NCBI GenBank assembly: GCA_016648135.1
Contig: JADDOH010001521.1
Location: forward strand, 389,544 to 453,543
Length of the DNA: 64,000 nt
Source: Agrypnia vestita
Lineage: Eukaryota; Arthropoda; Insecta; Trichoptera; Phryganeidae
Direction of reading: 5' to 3'
This document shows positions 11,907 through 22,255 of the stretch, in pieces. The notes below the pieces were generated by a model. It made no database searches and was not told where the DNA came from. It was given only the letters and a program-made list of their open reading frames with translations. Positions within the stretch are counted from its first letter, which is position 1. Each line of letters opens with the position of its first letter. The position numbers were made by a program, and so were the translations under genes.

Positions 11907-12430
11907 CAGGGTTATTTGTAAAACATTAATAACCTCGCAGGACTATATTCCTGCCTTGATTATGAGTCGAAAATATTTAAGCTATTATGACCTAATATCA
12001 ATAGTTATTGAGATATGCGACATCAAAGTTTGCAATTTTTTTTCAATATTTCTGACTTATTTTTTGTAAAACGTTGGACTATCATTACAGTAACTCATAT
12101 CGACTACGAAAAATTCATTCGTTTCAATACAAGTTAAATAAAATGATAAAAACCCTGAAAAAATTCCAATTGGAATGTTTTCCAATTGGAATTTGAAGGT
12201 TTTTATTTGACTTGTATTAAAGGAAATTAATTTTTCATATCCGATATAAGTAACTGTAATGATAGTCCAACGTTTTACAAAAAATAAGTCAGGAATATTG
12301 AAAAAAAAATGCAAACTTTGATGTCGCATATCTCCTTAACTATTGGTCATAATAGCTTGAACATTTTCGACTCATAATCAAGGCAGGAATATAATCCTGT
12401 GAGGTTATTAATGTTTTACAAATAACCCTG
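11907..12430. mobile_element. Palindromic element family P, copy 1 (524 bp)
   Basis: The ends are CAGGGTTATTTG and CAAATAACCCTG, flanked on both sides by TA, the usual target duplication of Tc1/mariner-type elements. The two halves are reverse complements over nearly the full length, meeting at ccaattggaa near 12165-12190. It has no transposase frame: the 90-codon frame inside is a by-product. Other copies are 42287-42460 (half), 47863-48740 (interrupted) and 56766-57294. Confidence 0.8.
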
Positions 12431-13037
12431 TATATATTTGAATTTTCACGTAAATTTGATAGAAAATATGTTAAACTCCAATTAGTATCCTTTTTGTTCA
12501 TTCCAAGTAACGGCTACAGACTACGAAAAATATTTTTTTATAAAATTTCACAGGCACCATGTTTTTGGTTTGAACAAGATAATAATGTAATTGGTTTTTA
12601 GAAACAGTACACCATTTTCAATTAGGGCGTGTTTTTTGAATGGCTAATTTAATTTATTAAAGGCTAAGAGATAAAAGATCTTGCAAAAAACGAAAAACTC
12701 AACGGCTTTCAGATAAAGCTTTTCAGAATCTGAAACTTAAAAGATAACCCCAAGTTTGCCGAATTTAAATTTTTATTATACGGAAAATTATTTCAACTCT
12801 TTTAAACGTGACCCAAAGTACCTAAGTAAGACATGGAAGTATAAAAAGTTTCTTTAAATCGTTATAAAGAACTTTTAACACATAAAAAAGCAAGATAGGT
12901 AGGTATATCTTTTTTGTGTTATATAATTATTTTAGATAGAATATTTAATATATTTGTATTTTTACAGTTTATAAACTCCTAAACATGATAAAAAGTAGAT
13001 TGAATGCTATTTTTCTTCTTGAGCCTATTTTTTTAAA
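12431..13037. other. Intergenic, nothing recognised
   Basis: AT-rich spacer between a palindromic element and a SINE. Confidence 0.3.
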
Positions 13038-13215
13038 TTTAAAATGAGATGCAAACACGGAATACGTGTCAATATTCTTACCATTTTCAAAATAAGTTAC
13101 ACGCTTATGCTGCGAAAATAGGACTGACTTGCTGGTTTCCTGAAATGAGGCTTAAACCACCGACCACTGAATCACCAGACGAGAGTCATAACCACTACAT
13201 CAACAAGCTACTATA
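13038..13215 (-). repeat. tRNA-derived SINE, copy 2
   Basis: Inverted relative to copy 1 at 3700. The order from left is gatgcaaacacgg, caatattcttaccatttt, ggactgacttgctgg, then the degraded tRNA-like head ending in acaagcta. The B-box region reads aggcttaaaccac, so it has decayed. Confidence 0.65.
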
Positions 13216-13389
13216 GCCTTATCTGTTTACTGTAATCACTTATTTACAATTGACTGGATTACCACTGTTTCAGGTTTTTCAAGTACGATGTTCCCCTTAA
13301 TTCAGGGTCCCGACTCCTTGCAATCTTTCCTTGAATTAAAAGGTGAAGGATCTTATGCATTTCTGTACGTATCATCACATATCTTAGAT
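13216..13389. other. Spacer
   Basis: Nothing recognised; the last 8 bp (tcttagat) form the left target duplication of the hAT element. Confidence 0.3.
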
Positions 13390-14149
13390 CAGCGGTTCCC
13401 AAAGTTGTAGAACCGAGACCTACCAAAAAAAAAATTTTCGGGACCCACCTCCTGCCTCACATTTTCCCAATTCATATTGTAACTATACGAAAGACTGTTC
13501 AATTAAAAAAAAAAAAAAACCTCGAAATATAATCGAAATTTTTAATTACGAAAAATTTTAATATGTGGTATTTTAATGGGAAGGATGAATTTATTGCCTT
13601 TTTTTGTCATAATAGCATTAGCGTTGAATTCAATTTTAGTCACTTTTAATCGCAGTGAATTCGATACGTCCAATTTCTTTCTGTATTTACTCTTAATAGA
13701 AACCATGCCAGAAAATCCCACTTCACATGAGGTAGTGAAGGAGAGGAGGACTTTCAACGCTTCGTCAAACAAGCAGGGATAAGTGTCAGCAACTGAAAGC
13801 CAGAATTTTGCTAATTGCTTTCAGCGATGTATCTTCTGATAAATCAATAAGCTCTTCACTTGTTTTTGTTGACATTTCAGTCGGTGTGTTGTCTTGAAAT
13901 GGATTTTAAATCCAGTTTATCCTGTTGTACTTTTTCATCTCTTCTTCGAAGTTGGCATTAAAGTTATTTTTTTAGCTCTGTTACTGAGTGAAAATTGCAG
14001 ACACTACATTGATATCTGGATGCACTTTTAGCCATAATAAACACGACACGACCCGGACGAGACGTGTTGCGCGGTGTTGTGACTGCGACACAGCTAATAT
14101 CCGCTCGCAACCCACCAGTGTGTCGCGACCCTTAGTTTGGGAAACACTG
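13390..14149 (-). mobile_element. Internally deleted hAT transposon
   Basis: The ends are CAGCGGTTCCCAAAG at the left and CTTAGTTTGGGAAACACTG at the right, an inverted pair typical of hAT elements. The flanks tcttagat (13382-13389) and ccttagat (14150-14157) match at seven of eight bases, fitting the 8-bp hAT target duplication. The minus strand inside carries only the C-terminal end of a transposase. At about 760 bp the element is far shorter than an autonomous hAT (usually 2.5-4 kb), so it is non-autonomous. Confidence 0.85.
13542..13790 (-). pseudogene. hAT transposase C-terminal fragment
   Basis: The frame reads LLSFTTSCEVGFSGMVSIK, then SKYRKKLDVSNSLRLKVTK. This is the hAT dimerisation region as seen in ZBED5/SCAND3-type proteins, where the family usually has LPFTTTYLCESGFSA and KxKYRNRL. 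The Y-L-C part is altered. The zinc finger, the DDE catalytic residues and most of the protein are missing. It lies within the bounded element 13390-14149. Confidence 0.75.
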
Positions 14150-14157
14150 CCTTAGAT

Positions 14158-15186
14158 AAATAAGTTTTCGGATTTTTATTGTGTTAATAATTTATTTTAC
14201 ATCCGTTCATTCATCGTTACCTTATGGTATGTAAGATGTTTTCATCTTCATTCGTAACTCTGTCCATCAAATTTATTTTGAGTATTCTTCTGTCGATCCA
14301 CATCTCGAACGCTTTTCGTTTCTCAATAGATTCTTCAGTTATATTCGATATTTCATTCTATAAAATAATATTAAGAACACGTACAATACCCCGGAAATAT
14401 GTAAAATACGTAGATGTATATACCCAATGATATAATAAACTGTAGATACGTTACATGCGTGAAATCTTGGCAACTCAAAAGTAAGGTGATTGCCTTACTT
14501 GCATTCGTTACCGAACGGACCTTCGCTGTGATCAGGCGCGACGCTACGCGGAAAAAGAAACAGAGTATCATACACTATTGTAAGAGTGAGTATGTTATTT
14601 TAGTCACTGTGACTTCAAATTACCTGATTTTTCTGTCTTCACGCAGAGCTTTTGTATGCCGTGATTTGTTTTCTCTTTCAATGCAAAATTTGCTACATAT
14701 GAAAGCCGGCTAGTATGGGAATAACGTGTCTATAATACGTCGATGTATATACCAATGAAGAATTAACAAATTTGGAAATATTATAGATCTATTTGTATTT
14801 TGGTGAATTGTTTGATGTAGCGTTAGCACATGGAGGATGCCCCAATGTGGTGATTACGAGAAGAAGAATTCCCACCCAACCGGAGGAATTCTTCAGTGCT
14901 TGGAGTGTAATTGAAATCGCGTGTTTAGTGGTTAAGTGATACTAACTGTTTTATGCTGAAGATTATTTTAACAATCTATACGAGGTGAAATGAAAGGAAT
15001 ATTACAATACGTGTTATAGAATAATTGTCGACGGAATGACGTGTGGGAGACAGCGCGGCGTCCATTCCTTATCTCCGATTGGCTGGAATCACGGCTGCGT
15101 TTTCGGCTAAAAACTGCCTTAGGTCACGATCACTATAGCAGCCTAGTCGATAGAATTGTGAAAAGGCTCGTTTATTTTTAGTAAAA
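14158..15186. other. Intergenic, nothing recognised
   Basis: Short frames at 14224-14430 and 14414-14713 without domains. A small hairpin (gaattcccacc/ccggaggaattc) is near 14867-14893. Confidence 0.35.
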
Positions 15187-15249
15187 GACTAGCTGTGCCC
15201 GCGCGGCTTCGCACGCGTAGATTTTTAGTGCACTGTTTGGATCGTCATA

Positions 15250-15277
15250 GAACTTTCGCGAACCTTCTAGAACATTC
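15250..15277. promoter_or_regulatory. Heat-shock-element array (six units)
   Basis: GAA at 15250, 15260 and 15270 alternate with TTC at 15255, 15265 and 15275, each separated by two bases. HSF trimers bind at least three such units. Whether HSF binds here is inference; no nearby gene is known to respond. Confidence 0.6.
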
Positions 15278-15366
15278 TCCTTCCAGAAATTTCAAGAAAT
15301 TTATCGAATATACAGGAACCTTCTAGACACACTAACACATTCCGCTACTCAGTTTAGAACCTTATA

Positions 15367-15394
15367 GAACTTTCGGGAATTTTCTGGAGCCTTC
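15367..15394. promoter_or_regulatory. Second heat-shock-element-like array
   Basis: Units are GAA 15367, TTC 15372, GAA 15377, TTC 15382, GAG 15387 (one mismatch) and TTC 15392. A shorter set (GAA-cc-TTC-ta-GAc) follows at 15428-15440. Confidence 0.5.
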
Positions 15395-15704
15395 TCCTTC
15401 CAGTACTTTCTAGAGCAGATTTTTCCGGAACCTTCTAGACTCACTGACACAGTCGGCGCGCCTATTTTGAAACAATCTGAAGCATTTGCGGCCTTCCCGT
15501 AACAAAACAATGTGCTAGAAAGCACATTTTTGTCACCCACTCCCACCCACGCACAGCCACACCCCCACCAAACTCGCATATTTTCGATGTGACACCAGTT
15601 TATGTGGTTGTGTAGAAAACTTGACGGGTAGGGAAACGCGGGTTTCTTTATATATATATATATATATATATTGATTCTTATACTAAAAAAAAGTTTCTTA
15701 TACT

Positions 15705-16090
15705 AATCTATATTAATATATAAATAGGTTATGTTTGTAAGTTTGGATGTAGGAGGTAATCTCCGAAAATACTCATCCGATTTCACAAATTCTTTCACCA
15801 ATATTTAGAATGGATGTTCAGGGTAGACATGGGCTTTATATTATCCTATTGAAATAAGAGGGTTTTCGTAGTGACCTATTTTACAAATAAAGTCGATGAA
15901 GAAATTTTTTATGAACGCTGCCTTAATGGTAAGAGATATTTAAATACTTTCTATAGAGAAGTTTAAGAACTCAAAAGTTCTATAAAAAAAGTCCGCGATA
16001 TATATCTATATGTTACGGTTACTACACAAATTGATAAAATGTGACTAAAAGTCACTAAAAATCTATTCATGCGAAGCCACACGTTTAAGC
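15705..16090 (+). mobile_element. Helitron-like element, second family, copy 1
   Basis: Starts with tctatattaatatataaat and continues with gtttggatgtaggaggta; ends near actaaaaatctattcatgcgaagcc. The 5' TC start and the gcgaagcc 3' end fit non-autonomous Helitrons of moths and butterflies. A relative is split at 30451-30720 (5' part) and 31520-31735 (3' part). No protein is encoded. Confidence 0.6.
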
Positions 16091-16232
16091 TTGTGTAGAA
16101 TAAATGAAGAAAGAATGCTCAATATATTGTACGAAAAAAAAATTCTTGGCCATTCAAAGAAATTTTTGGTTTATTGCAGTTCTCCGGATAAGAGGTTTAG
16201 GGTTCCAGATATTTTAAAAAGATTTTTTATTG
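16091..16232. other. Spacer
   Basis: Nothing recognised. Confidence 0.3.
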
Positions 16233-16446
16233 TTTATCTTCTGATTTGAATTTCCTGGGATATTCTGCCGCGTTTCTACGACCTTTCTGGCCGTCATTTC
16301 GGATGCCATTACAGGGTCTGGTGTGTTGTTACACCCTATAACAAATCAACTCGGATGATGGATCCTGCAATGGGATCTGAAACTTCGGACAGAAAGGTCG
16401 TAGAAACACGGTAGAATATCCCAAAAAACTTAAACTAGAAGATTCT
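16233..16446. mobile_element. Inverted-repeat element, about 60-bp ends
   Basis: The left end contains gggatattctgccgcgtttc and the right end the complementary run up to cggtagaatatccc; pairing extends outward to tcttctgatttgaa and aacttaaactagaaga. The interior (ggtctggtgtgttgttacac) is unique. Size and structure fit a MITE. Confidence 0.6.
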
Positions 16447-17461
16447 GAATGACCATGAAAATAACAACAACATTGTTATTATAATGTCCTTAAAAATTGC
16501 ATATTGAAAAAAATATTAGTTCAAATATTAAGTATTGTTTTTATTCCACAATTCCTTTTATCTGGAAACATTCTTGTTTTATTATTTTCAAAATCACCCT
16601 ACAGTTATACTTACACGATTTTGTGTTTGGCCTGAAATGAGTTAATTTCAAATTATATCATCGCAGTGAAAATCAACATGATTTATCTCGCTAGCATTGC
16701 TGTGATAATATTATCGGAGAGGAAAAAATGCGAGAATATTTGTGTGCTCACATTTTAATGATTTATTAGCGACCGACTACTGCCTAATGAATATTAGATA
16801 TTAAGTATGTCGTGTGGTGTTTTTAATTAATAGCGAGGGTGAAATTAAATACGGATGACCCAATTCCGCAAAAATAATTAATAATTAGACTCCATTTTTA
16901 TACTCGCCGGGGCCATTTTATGGAGGCGTCTCGGATGAGGACAACAACTGTACTAGTTATATGCATACTAGCCTAATTGCCTATCGTATGGCAGGATATA
17001 AAAATTGAACAAATTCACAATATATATCTTAAATCAATAAATTCTTGGCGGTTTTGGATAGCTTTACGATTATTCACATTATAATTAAGATCTTGATGTA
17101 TGTGGAATATAAATCCTTATAAAGAGAGTTAAATCTGAAATCCAGGCAACCGAAATGAGTTACATTTGGGATATAGCAATATTATTCATGTATATTATAA
17201 GACTGAGCGAAAAGTGGTGACACAGACCCTCGAAATAGAGTCGCTACTGCTACAAAAAAAGTCTCAATTGAGATGGATTGAATACGAAAATTTTAGAGCT
17301 AAGCTGTTTCGGGACTGGTATACCTTGTAACAGCATTTTTTATTATTTAATAAAAGCGATATTACTTAACTGTCCCCCTTTTAATTACCAAATACAACAG
17401 GGACAAATAGCAAAATATATTGTAAATAGACAAACTGTTTCTTGATCGGTCAACTAGTATA
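16447..17461. other. Intergenic, nothing recognised
   Basis: AT-rich spacer; a GC-richer patch lies around 16895-16950. Confidence 0.35.
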
Positions 17462-18353
17462 AAGGGGGGGTAAGGTTAATTCGTACAAAAAAGGCATGTT
17501 TTTGTGATTTTTTTGTGACGGCACAGTTAAAATCTCTTTATGAAAACTAATGGTACATTAAAGTATGACATTCTAATAATATTGTGTAAAATTTTCAAGA
17601 ATATATATTGAAAAATACGGCAATGGCAGCAATTATTCGGACGTATCTCGGAAAAAAGTAGAATTGCGGTGTCCCTTATAACTTGGTGTGGGATCATCTG
17701 AAATCAAAAAATCAAAGTTCGTTCGTTATATAATAGGTTTTCCCAGGTAACGCTGGGAGGATTTTTTGAAATTTCAATTTTTTTGGAACACTTTGAAGGG
17801 AAAAACGCGATTTTTTGCGAAAAAAATCGGCTAACTTGTTATTAAAAAATAAAAATTATAACAAATTTGAAAAAAGTGTTACCTTGTAAATTATGTACAG
17901 AAAAAGTGTTCAAAATTTCAAAAGGATCGGTGCAGTAATTTTGAAGTTATGTGGGACACCGACTTTGAAAACGTGAGATGTGGGGAAAACGCTTTAAAGT
18001 TTGCACACTGTAAAATTCAAAATAAAACTCGACACTTAATTTATACTTACACATAATCGTCGATGCCATGTTCACACAGCAAAGAGCTTTCATCATCAGC
18101 ATCTTTTTGTCCTTGTCTACGCAAAACTCTTCCAATACAATAGCACGTCCGGTAGTCCTCAGGTGAGCGCGTCTCTCAGCTGCTCGAGCAGGTATAAAAA
18201 ATCAGTCTGAGCATCGCTCAAATATTCATAATTTCGTCAATTTTACTCCGATTGACTTGAAATTTTGACACAATATTTTTGCAATGTTATTAATTCATTT
18301 AAAAAATTAAAAATAAAATGAAAAAAAAAAGTTAAAACCTTACCCCCCCCTTA
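17462..18353. mobile_element. Unclassified element with G-run inverted ends
   Basis: The left end AAGGGGGGGGTAAGGTT and the right end AACCTTACCCCCCCCTT are inverted copies (the left has one more divergent base beyond). Flanks are tata and taaag, so a TTAA or TA target is possible but not proven. The minus strand holds a 62-codon frame (17947-18135: VDKDKKMLMMKALCCVN) that may be a transposase remnant, but I do not recognise it. The about 890-bp body has no other copy in the window. Confidence 0.6.
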
Positions 18354-20990
18354 AAGTGAGAGAGACACCAAAGCGTTGGAAAGGTACCACCAACGTTTTA
18401 GAAGGTCGCCAAGAATGGTAAAATAAACGCACAAGTGACAGTAAGCTTGAAGAAGCCAAAATAACTACCATACAAGGCTAGTGTCGAAAATAGAAAGACC
18501 AGCAGACGGCCCCTGTCACCTTCCCATACTCAATCTGCTCCGAAACTTGAGGCTTCAGGACTGGACTCTTCAGTCACCTGAAGACTGACGATGGTAAGGA
18601 AGTCTTCTTTGAAAACGAAGGACAGCCGACAATGCTGAGTAACTTAGCAACAAGGGAAGATACAAGCATTTTGTCGAGTCTCCTAGCCTAACTGATCGAA
18701 TATAGTTATAATGATGACGGTGTAGGGACAACCCATTTTTCGTAAACCACTCTTTGTGTGATTGAAATATTATTTGTACTATATATTATGATTACTTTAA
18801 AAATGAAATGAAATCATTATTTTATCGAGATTATATCAGATTATCAAATCGCAAAACCTGTGTCGTACGCGAATGAAAATATTATTTACTTATTGAATTA
18901 TATCCGTACACTAGTACTAATCCGTTAATTTAATTTAAAATTGATTATGTGCTTTCAAATTATTAATTACTAGATAAGCCTGTTTTGATATTGTACTTAC
19001 CTATTAGAGTTACAGTTTAATAACGTTTTAATAATAAATCTGTATCCATCGATATATTATTAGTTTTGTAAATATAAAACCAATTAAAATTGCAATATAA
19101 AGTATAGATATTGCATTCGGGTTATTTGCACATTATAAGGTTTTATACAATATGTAAGGGATGAGTACACTTTCAATATATTCATTTTATAAGCGTCATA
19201 CAATTTATTTATTACAAACTATTTATTGGTTACACAAAGGAATACTAAAAGCAGGGAAATGATTTATCAATGTTGAAAGCTTTATTTTTTAATTATATAA
19301 TAATTAAAATACGAATTAACCACATATTTATAATATTATTTTGTATAATATCACCGATTTAAGAAAATACCTAGTTATTACGCAATTATATCAATTTTTC
19401 ATTTATAATCTCGAAAAAAGTGCAACTTTTTTAGTCTGAATATGCGTATATTTTATGTGTTGATAAAGTTATATTTATAAATAACATATATGAGTTTCTT
19501 ATCTTTATAAATAAATAAATTTGCTATGGTTCGTTTATATATTAATATTAGATAAACGTTTATTACTTAATTATTAAGGATTACGTAGGTAATCCGCAAG
19601 TATTCATATATAAAAGCACAATTTTTGAAGCTCGAAAATGTATATAATTTATGCAATGAAGAAGTTGTAGAGGATCTAGGACTACCCGGACTCTAGTCCC
19701 TCGAGCGTGCCAATTGACCAATCGCGCTTGAGACAAGCCTCACTATCCACCAATGGTAGACCTGAACGATTCTCTTCTTCCGAACGCCGCCCGCGACAGT
19801 CGCGACATCTTCTGCATTCCGCGAACTGCTTTATTGCAATCTATACTTCAAATAAATTCGACGTTTAACAGACCGTTTTTTGTAATTTTCTGGTTATCCT
19901 GTATATCCATCTCACCATTCATTCATATCTACCTGTTGTCACACTAATTCATTCACCGACTGCATTTGATTCACATATAAATGTACCAGGAGATCATGTT
20001 TCGACAAATGTGACATATATCATTAAAACGCAACCTTTATTTTGCTTCTCATTGCATCCAATTATATCTCCAGACACACATAATATGAACATCTCCCAAA
20101 GGTTATATTTATAAATAACTTTCATAGATTTCACGTCTTTATAAATCAATAAAAATGGTTTTCGATCCAACGCTTATTTGTTTATATTAGATATACTTTA
20201 CCAGGATTACGTAAGACTTACCTGGCGTTACCTGGGATTCATACTTCTAGGGAGGTATCTGAGGAATATTTTTAAGGGATGGCAATTCCACTACTAAAAG
20301 TACATAAGCGCTAATCGCTTTAACATCCTTACTAACCATCTTACTGTAAAAAACTTCTGATTTTTTTTTTTTAATGATGAATAAGAAAGATTAAAAATTC
20401 TTTCAAAATACACTGGAAGGGTTGGCATTGAATATAATATACTTTTATAAAGCAGGTGGTTAATGGGAGTGTGTACGCGTGTGTTATGCAGGTTCAGATC
20501 AATCAATGTATATAAAACTATACAAAAAACAGACAGATGGACATTCAGTGCTATATCACGATATTTTAAGTGAGTTTTGCAAATGTAAATTTTTGCAAAT
20601 AAAAGTTTTGCAAATATCAAATTTTAATTCTACATTATTTGATGAAAGTTTTCACAATAAAAATCGTTTGCCAGATGCGTGAAACTTTGTCAATTTTCAA
20701 ACAAATAATAAAATTTTAAAAATATTTAATACTCAGAATATTTTGAGTATGATCGAATTTTTTAAGAACTCAACTTGGATTTTATGTTGTACTGTGTTCT
20801 TGAAAAATTAGAACATATAAAAAAGAGTTAAAATTTTAAATCATTTTCAGGCATATTGTAGTGTATATGTTAATAATTTGAAAAAATATCATGTAACATA
20901 ACAAAACTATTCAAAAGTAGATATCTCATCACCAGCGACGACATCTATATACTAATTCATGGAGATGACAAATCTCAAACACAGATTGCG
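18354..20990. other. AT-rich intergenic with a local duplication
   Basis: No gene supported. Segments 19465-19620 and 20100-20260 are diverged direct copies: both run from ttatatttataaataac through ctttataaat to ggattacgta. A GC-richer patch at 19670-19820 carries a 64-codon frame without a domain. Around 18520-18720 sequence complexity is higher, perhaps an old retroelement piece. Confidence 0.4.
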
Positions 20991-21017
20991 TCAGCCAATT
21001 TATACATACATAACATA

Positions 21018-21450
21018 CAGGGTGTCCTGTATCTCGACGTCAAGCCAAAATCGGGTGATAGGCCAAGTCATAATAGTTATTAGAAAAATATTTAAAAAAT
21101 AAAAAAAACAGTCAGTTAAAACTGGGCAAATTATTGATTTTGAGTACTTGGTTTGGTCAAATAGTGACATTTTCTTCCAAGCTGGAGCAGTGCTTTGAAT
21201 TTTGGACAAAAGTTTACAGCAGCGTTATTCAAGATTACATAATAATAATAAAAAATGGAGAAAAATAAAGATTTGTAGCAACACGAGTGAAAAGACCGTC
21301 ACAGGGTGTAGATTTTTTTGATTTTTAAAAATGCTTATAATTTTTAAAACACATTACTGTTTTTTTTATTTTTTTAATATTTTTCTGATAACTATTATCA
21401 CTTGGCCTATCATCCAATTTTCGCTTGACTTCGAGATACGGAACACTCTG
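21018..21450. mobile_element. MITE with about 105-bp inverted ends, TA flanks
   Basis: Left CAGGGTGTCCTGTATCTCG and right CGAGATACGGAACACTCTG are inverted; pairing continues through agccaaaatcgggtgataggc and its complement for about 100 bp each side. The flanking dinucleotides are TA on both sides (21016-21017 and 21451-21452). The terminal CAGGG is shared with palindromic family P, suggesting the same transposase superfamily (Tc1/mariner-like), but the bodies differ. Confidence 0.75.
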
Positions 21451-21459
21451 TATATACTT

Positions 21460-21610
21460 CCAAAATTTGATAGATGTGGTGGTCAATCATGGGTGGAATC
21501 GTAAACGTTACATTAAGTAAAGTGATCACGTAAGCCAGCCACATTGTACGTCGTTAACCTTATAAAGACTTCCATGCCTACTTTCTCTATAATATATCCT
21601 TAATCCTTAA
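21460..21610 (-). repeat. MITE-like repeat, tatcgta-family copy 2
   Basis: Inverted relative to 7741-7962: atgggtggaatcgtaa, then aagtgatcacgtaagccagcc, then ccatgcctactttctct and a tataatatat end. Half element only. Confidence 0.5.
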
Positions 21611-21923
21611 AAGAGTGCAAAAACTCTGTCACTTTTTAAAAAAATGGTTAGGGTGTTATGCAGACTGATGGAAGTGATATCCAAATGTCTTTGGTGTCCA
21701 TTCTGTCATAGTCAGTGTGGACACCCTATTCTTAACTTTTTACACAACACTATTCGAGAAGACATTATTGTCACCTGCATTTGCACAAATACCCAACTGC
21801 CGAAAACAGGTCATAATTTATTGCTTATTAAACTTCACTTCTCACTATTACATAAACATATACACAAACATTCATTTAATTTTCTTATATAAGTATATAC
21901 CTAAATATACTTTTTATCTGTGC

Positions 21924-21958
<35 letters not shown>

Positions 21959-22100
21959 GTTTCTATCCATGCATATAATTTTTTATATATATTACTTTAC
22001 TTTACTTTCTTTATTGCTTTTGTATTATACAATATATACTGTTCTTTTTATCCACATTTTATATTTATATACTCAATTAATTAATTAATTAAACTTATAG
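21611..22100. other. AT-rich DNA with (TA)n microsatellite
   Basis: A pure TA run sits near 21929-21954. The hydrophobic open frame across it is a low-complexity artefact. Confidence 0.4.
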
Positions 22101-22255
22101 TTATATAGTATTTTGTTGTATATCTTTATTATTTTTTGTTCTCACTATATTATTCAGCTGCTCATCTCGGCACAGGTTCTTCCTAGTGAGATGAGCGGCT
22201 CCATCTCCTATGTCATGTAACAAGATGAAGATAAATAAATAAATAAATGTAAAGT
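22101..22255 (+). repeat. LINE 3' tail
   Basis: Sequence tcctagtgagatgagcggc, then catgtaacaagatgaag, ends in a (aaat)n run at 22236-22250. This is the form of a retroposon 3' end; no coding part remains. Confidence 0.45.

Larger units (their letters stand above)
15189..15671 (-). mobile_element. Helitron-like element with HSE arrays, copy H1
   Basis: Read on the minus strand the element ends in GAAGCCGCGCGGGCACAG followed by CTAG, like the CTRR end and GC-rich terminal hairpin of Helitrons. Its 5' side is a (TA)n stretch plus aaagaaacccgcg. No coding capacity is seen. Inside, 15250-15277 holds six perfect alternating GAA/TTC units at 5-bp spacing, 15286-15298 holds three more, and 15367-15394 holds six with one mismatch. 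That is the layout of insect heat-shock elements. Related copies are 52158-52460 (truncated) and 61856-62372. Confidence 0.7.

Noticed and set aside
15349..15579. Frame conserved in three Helitron-like copies (GVGDxNVLSSxLFCYGKAAN)
   Set aside because: The similarity follows from repeat identity; copies have different starts and ends, and no domain is seen.
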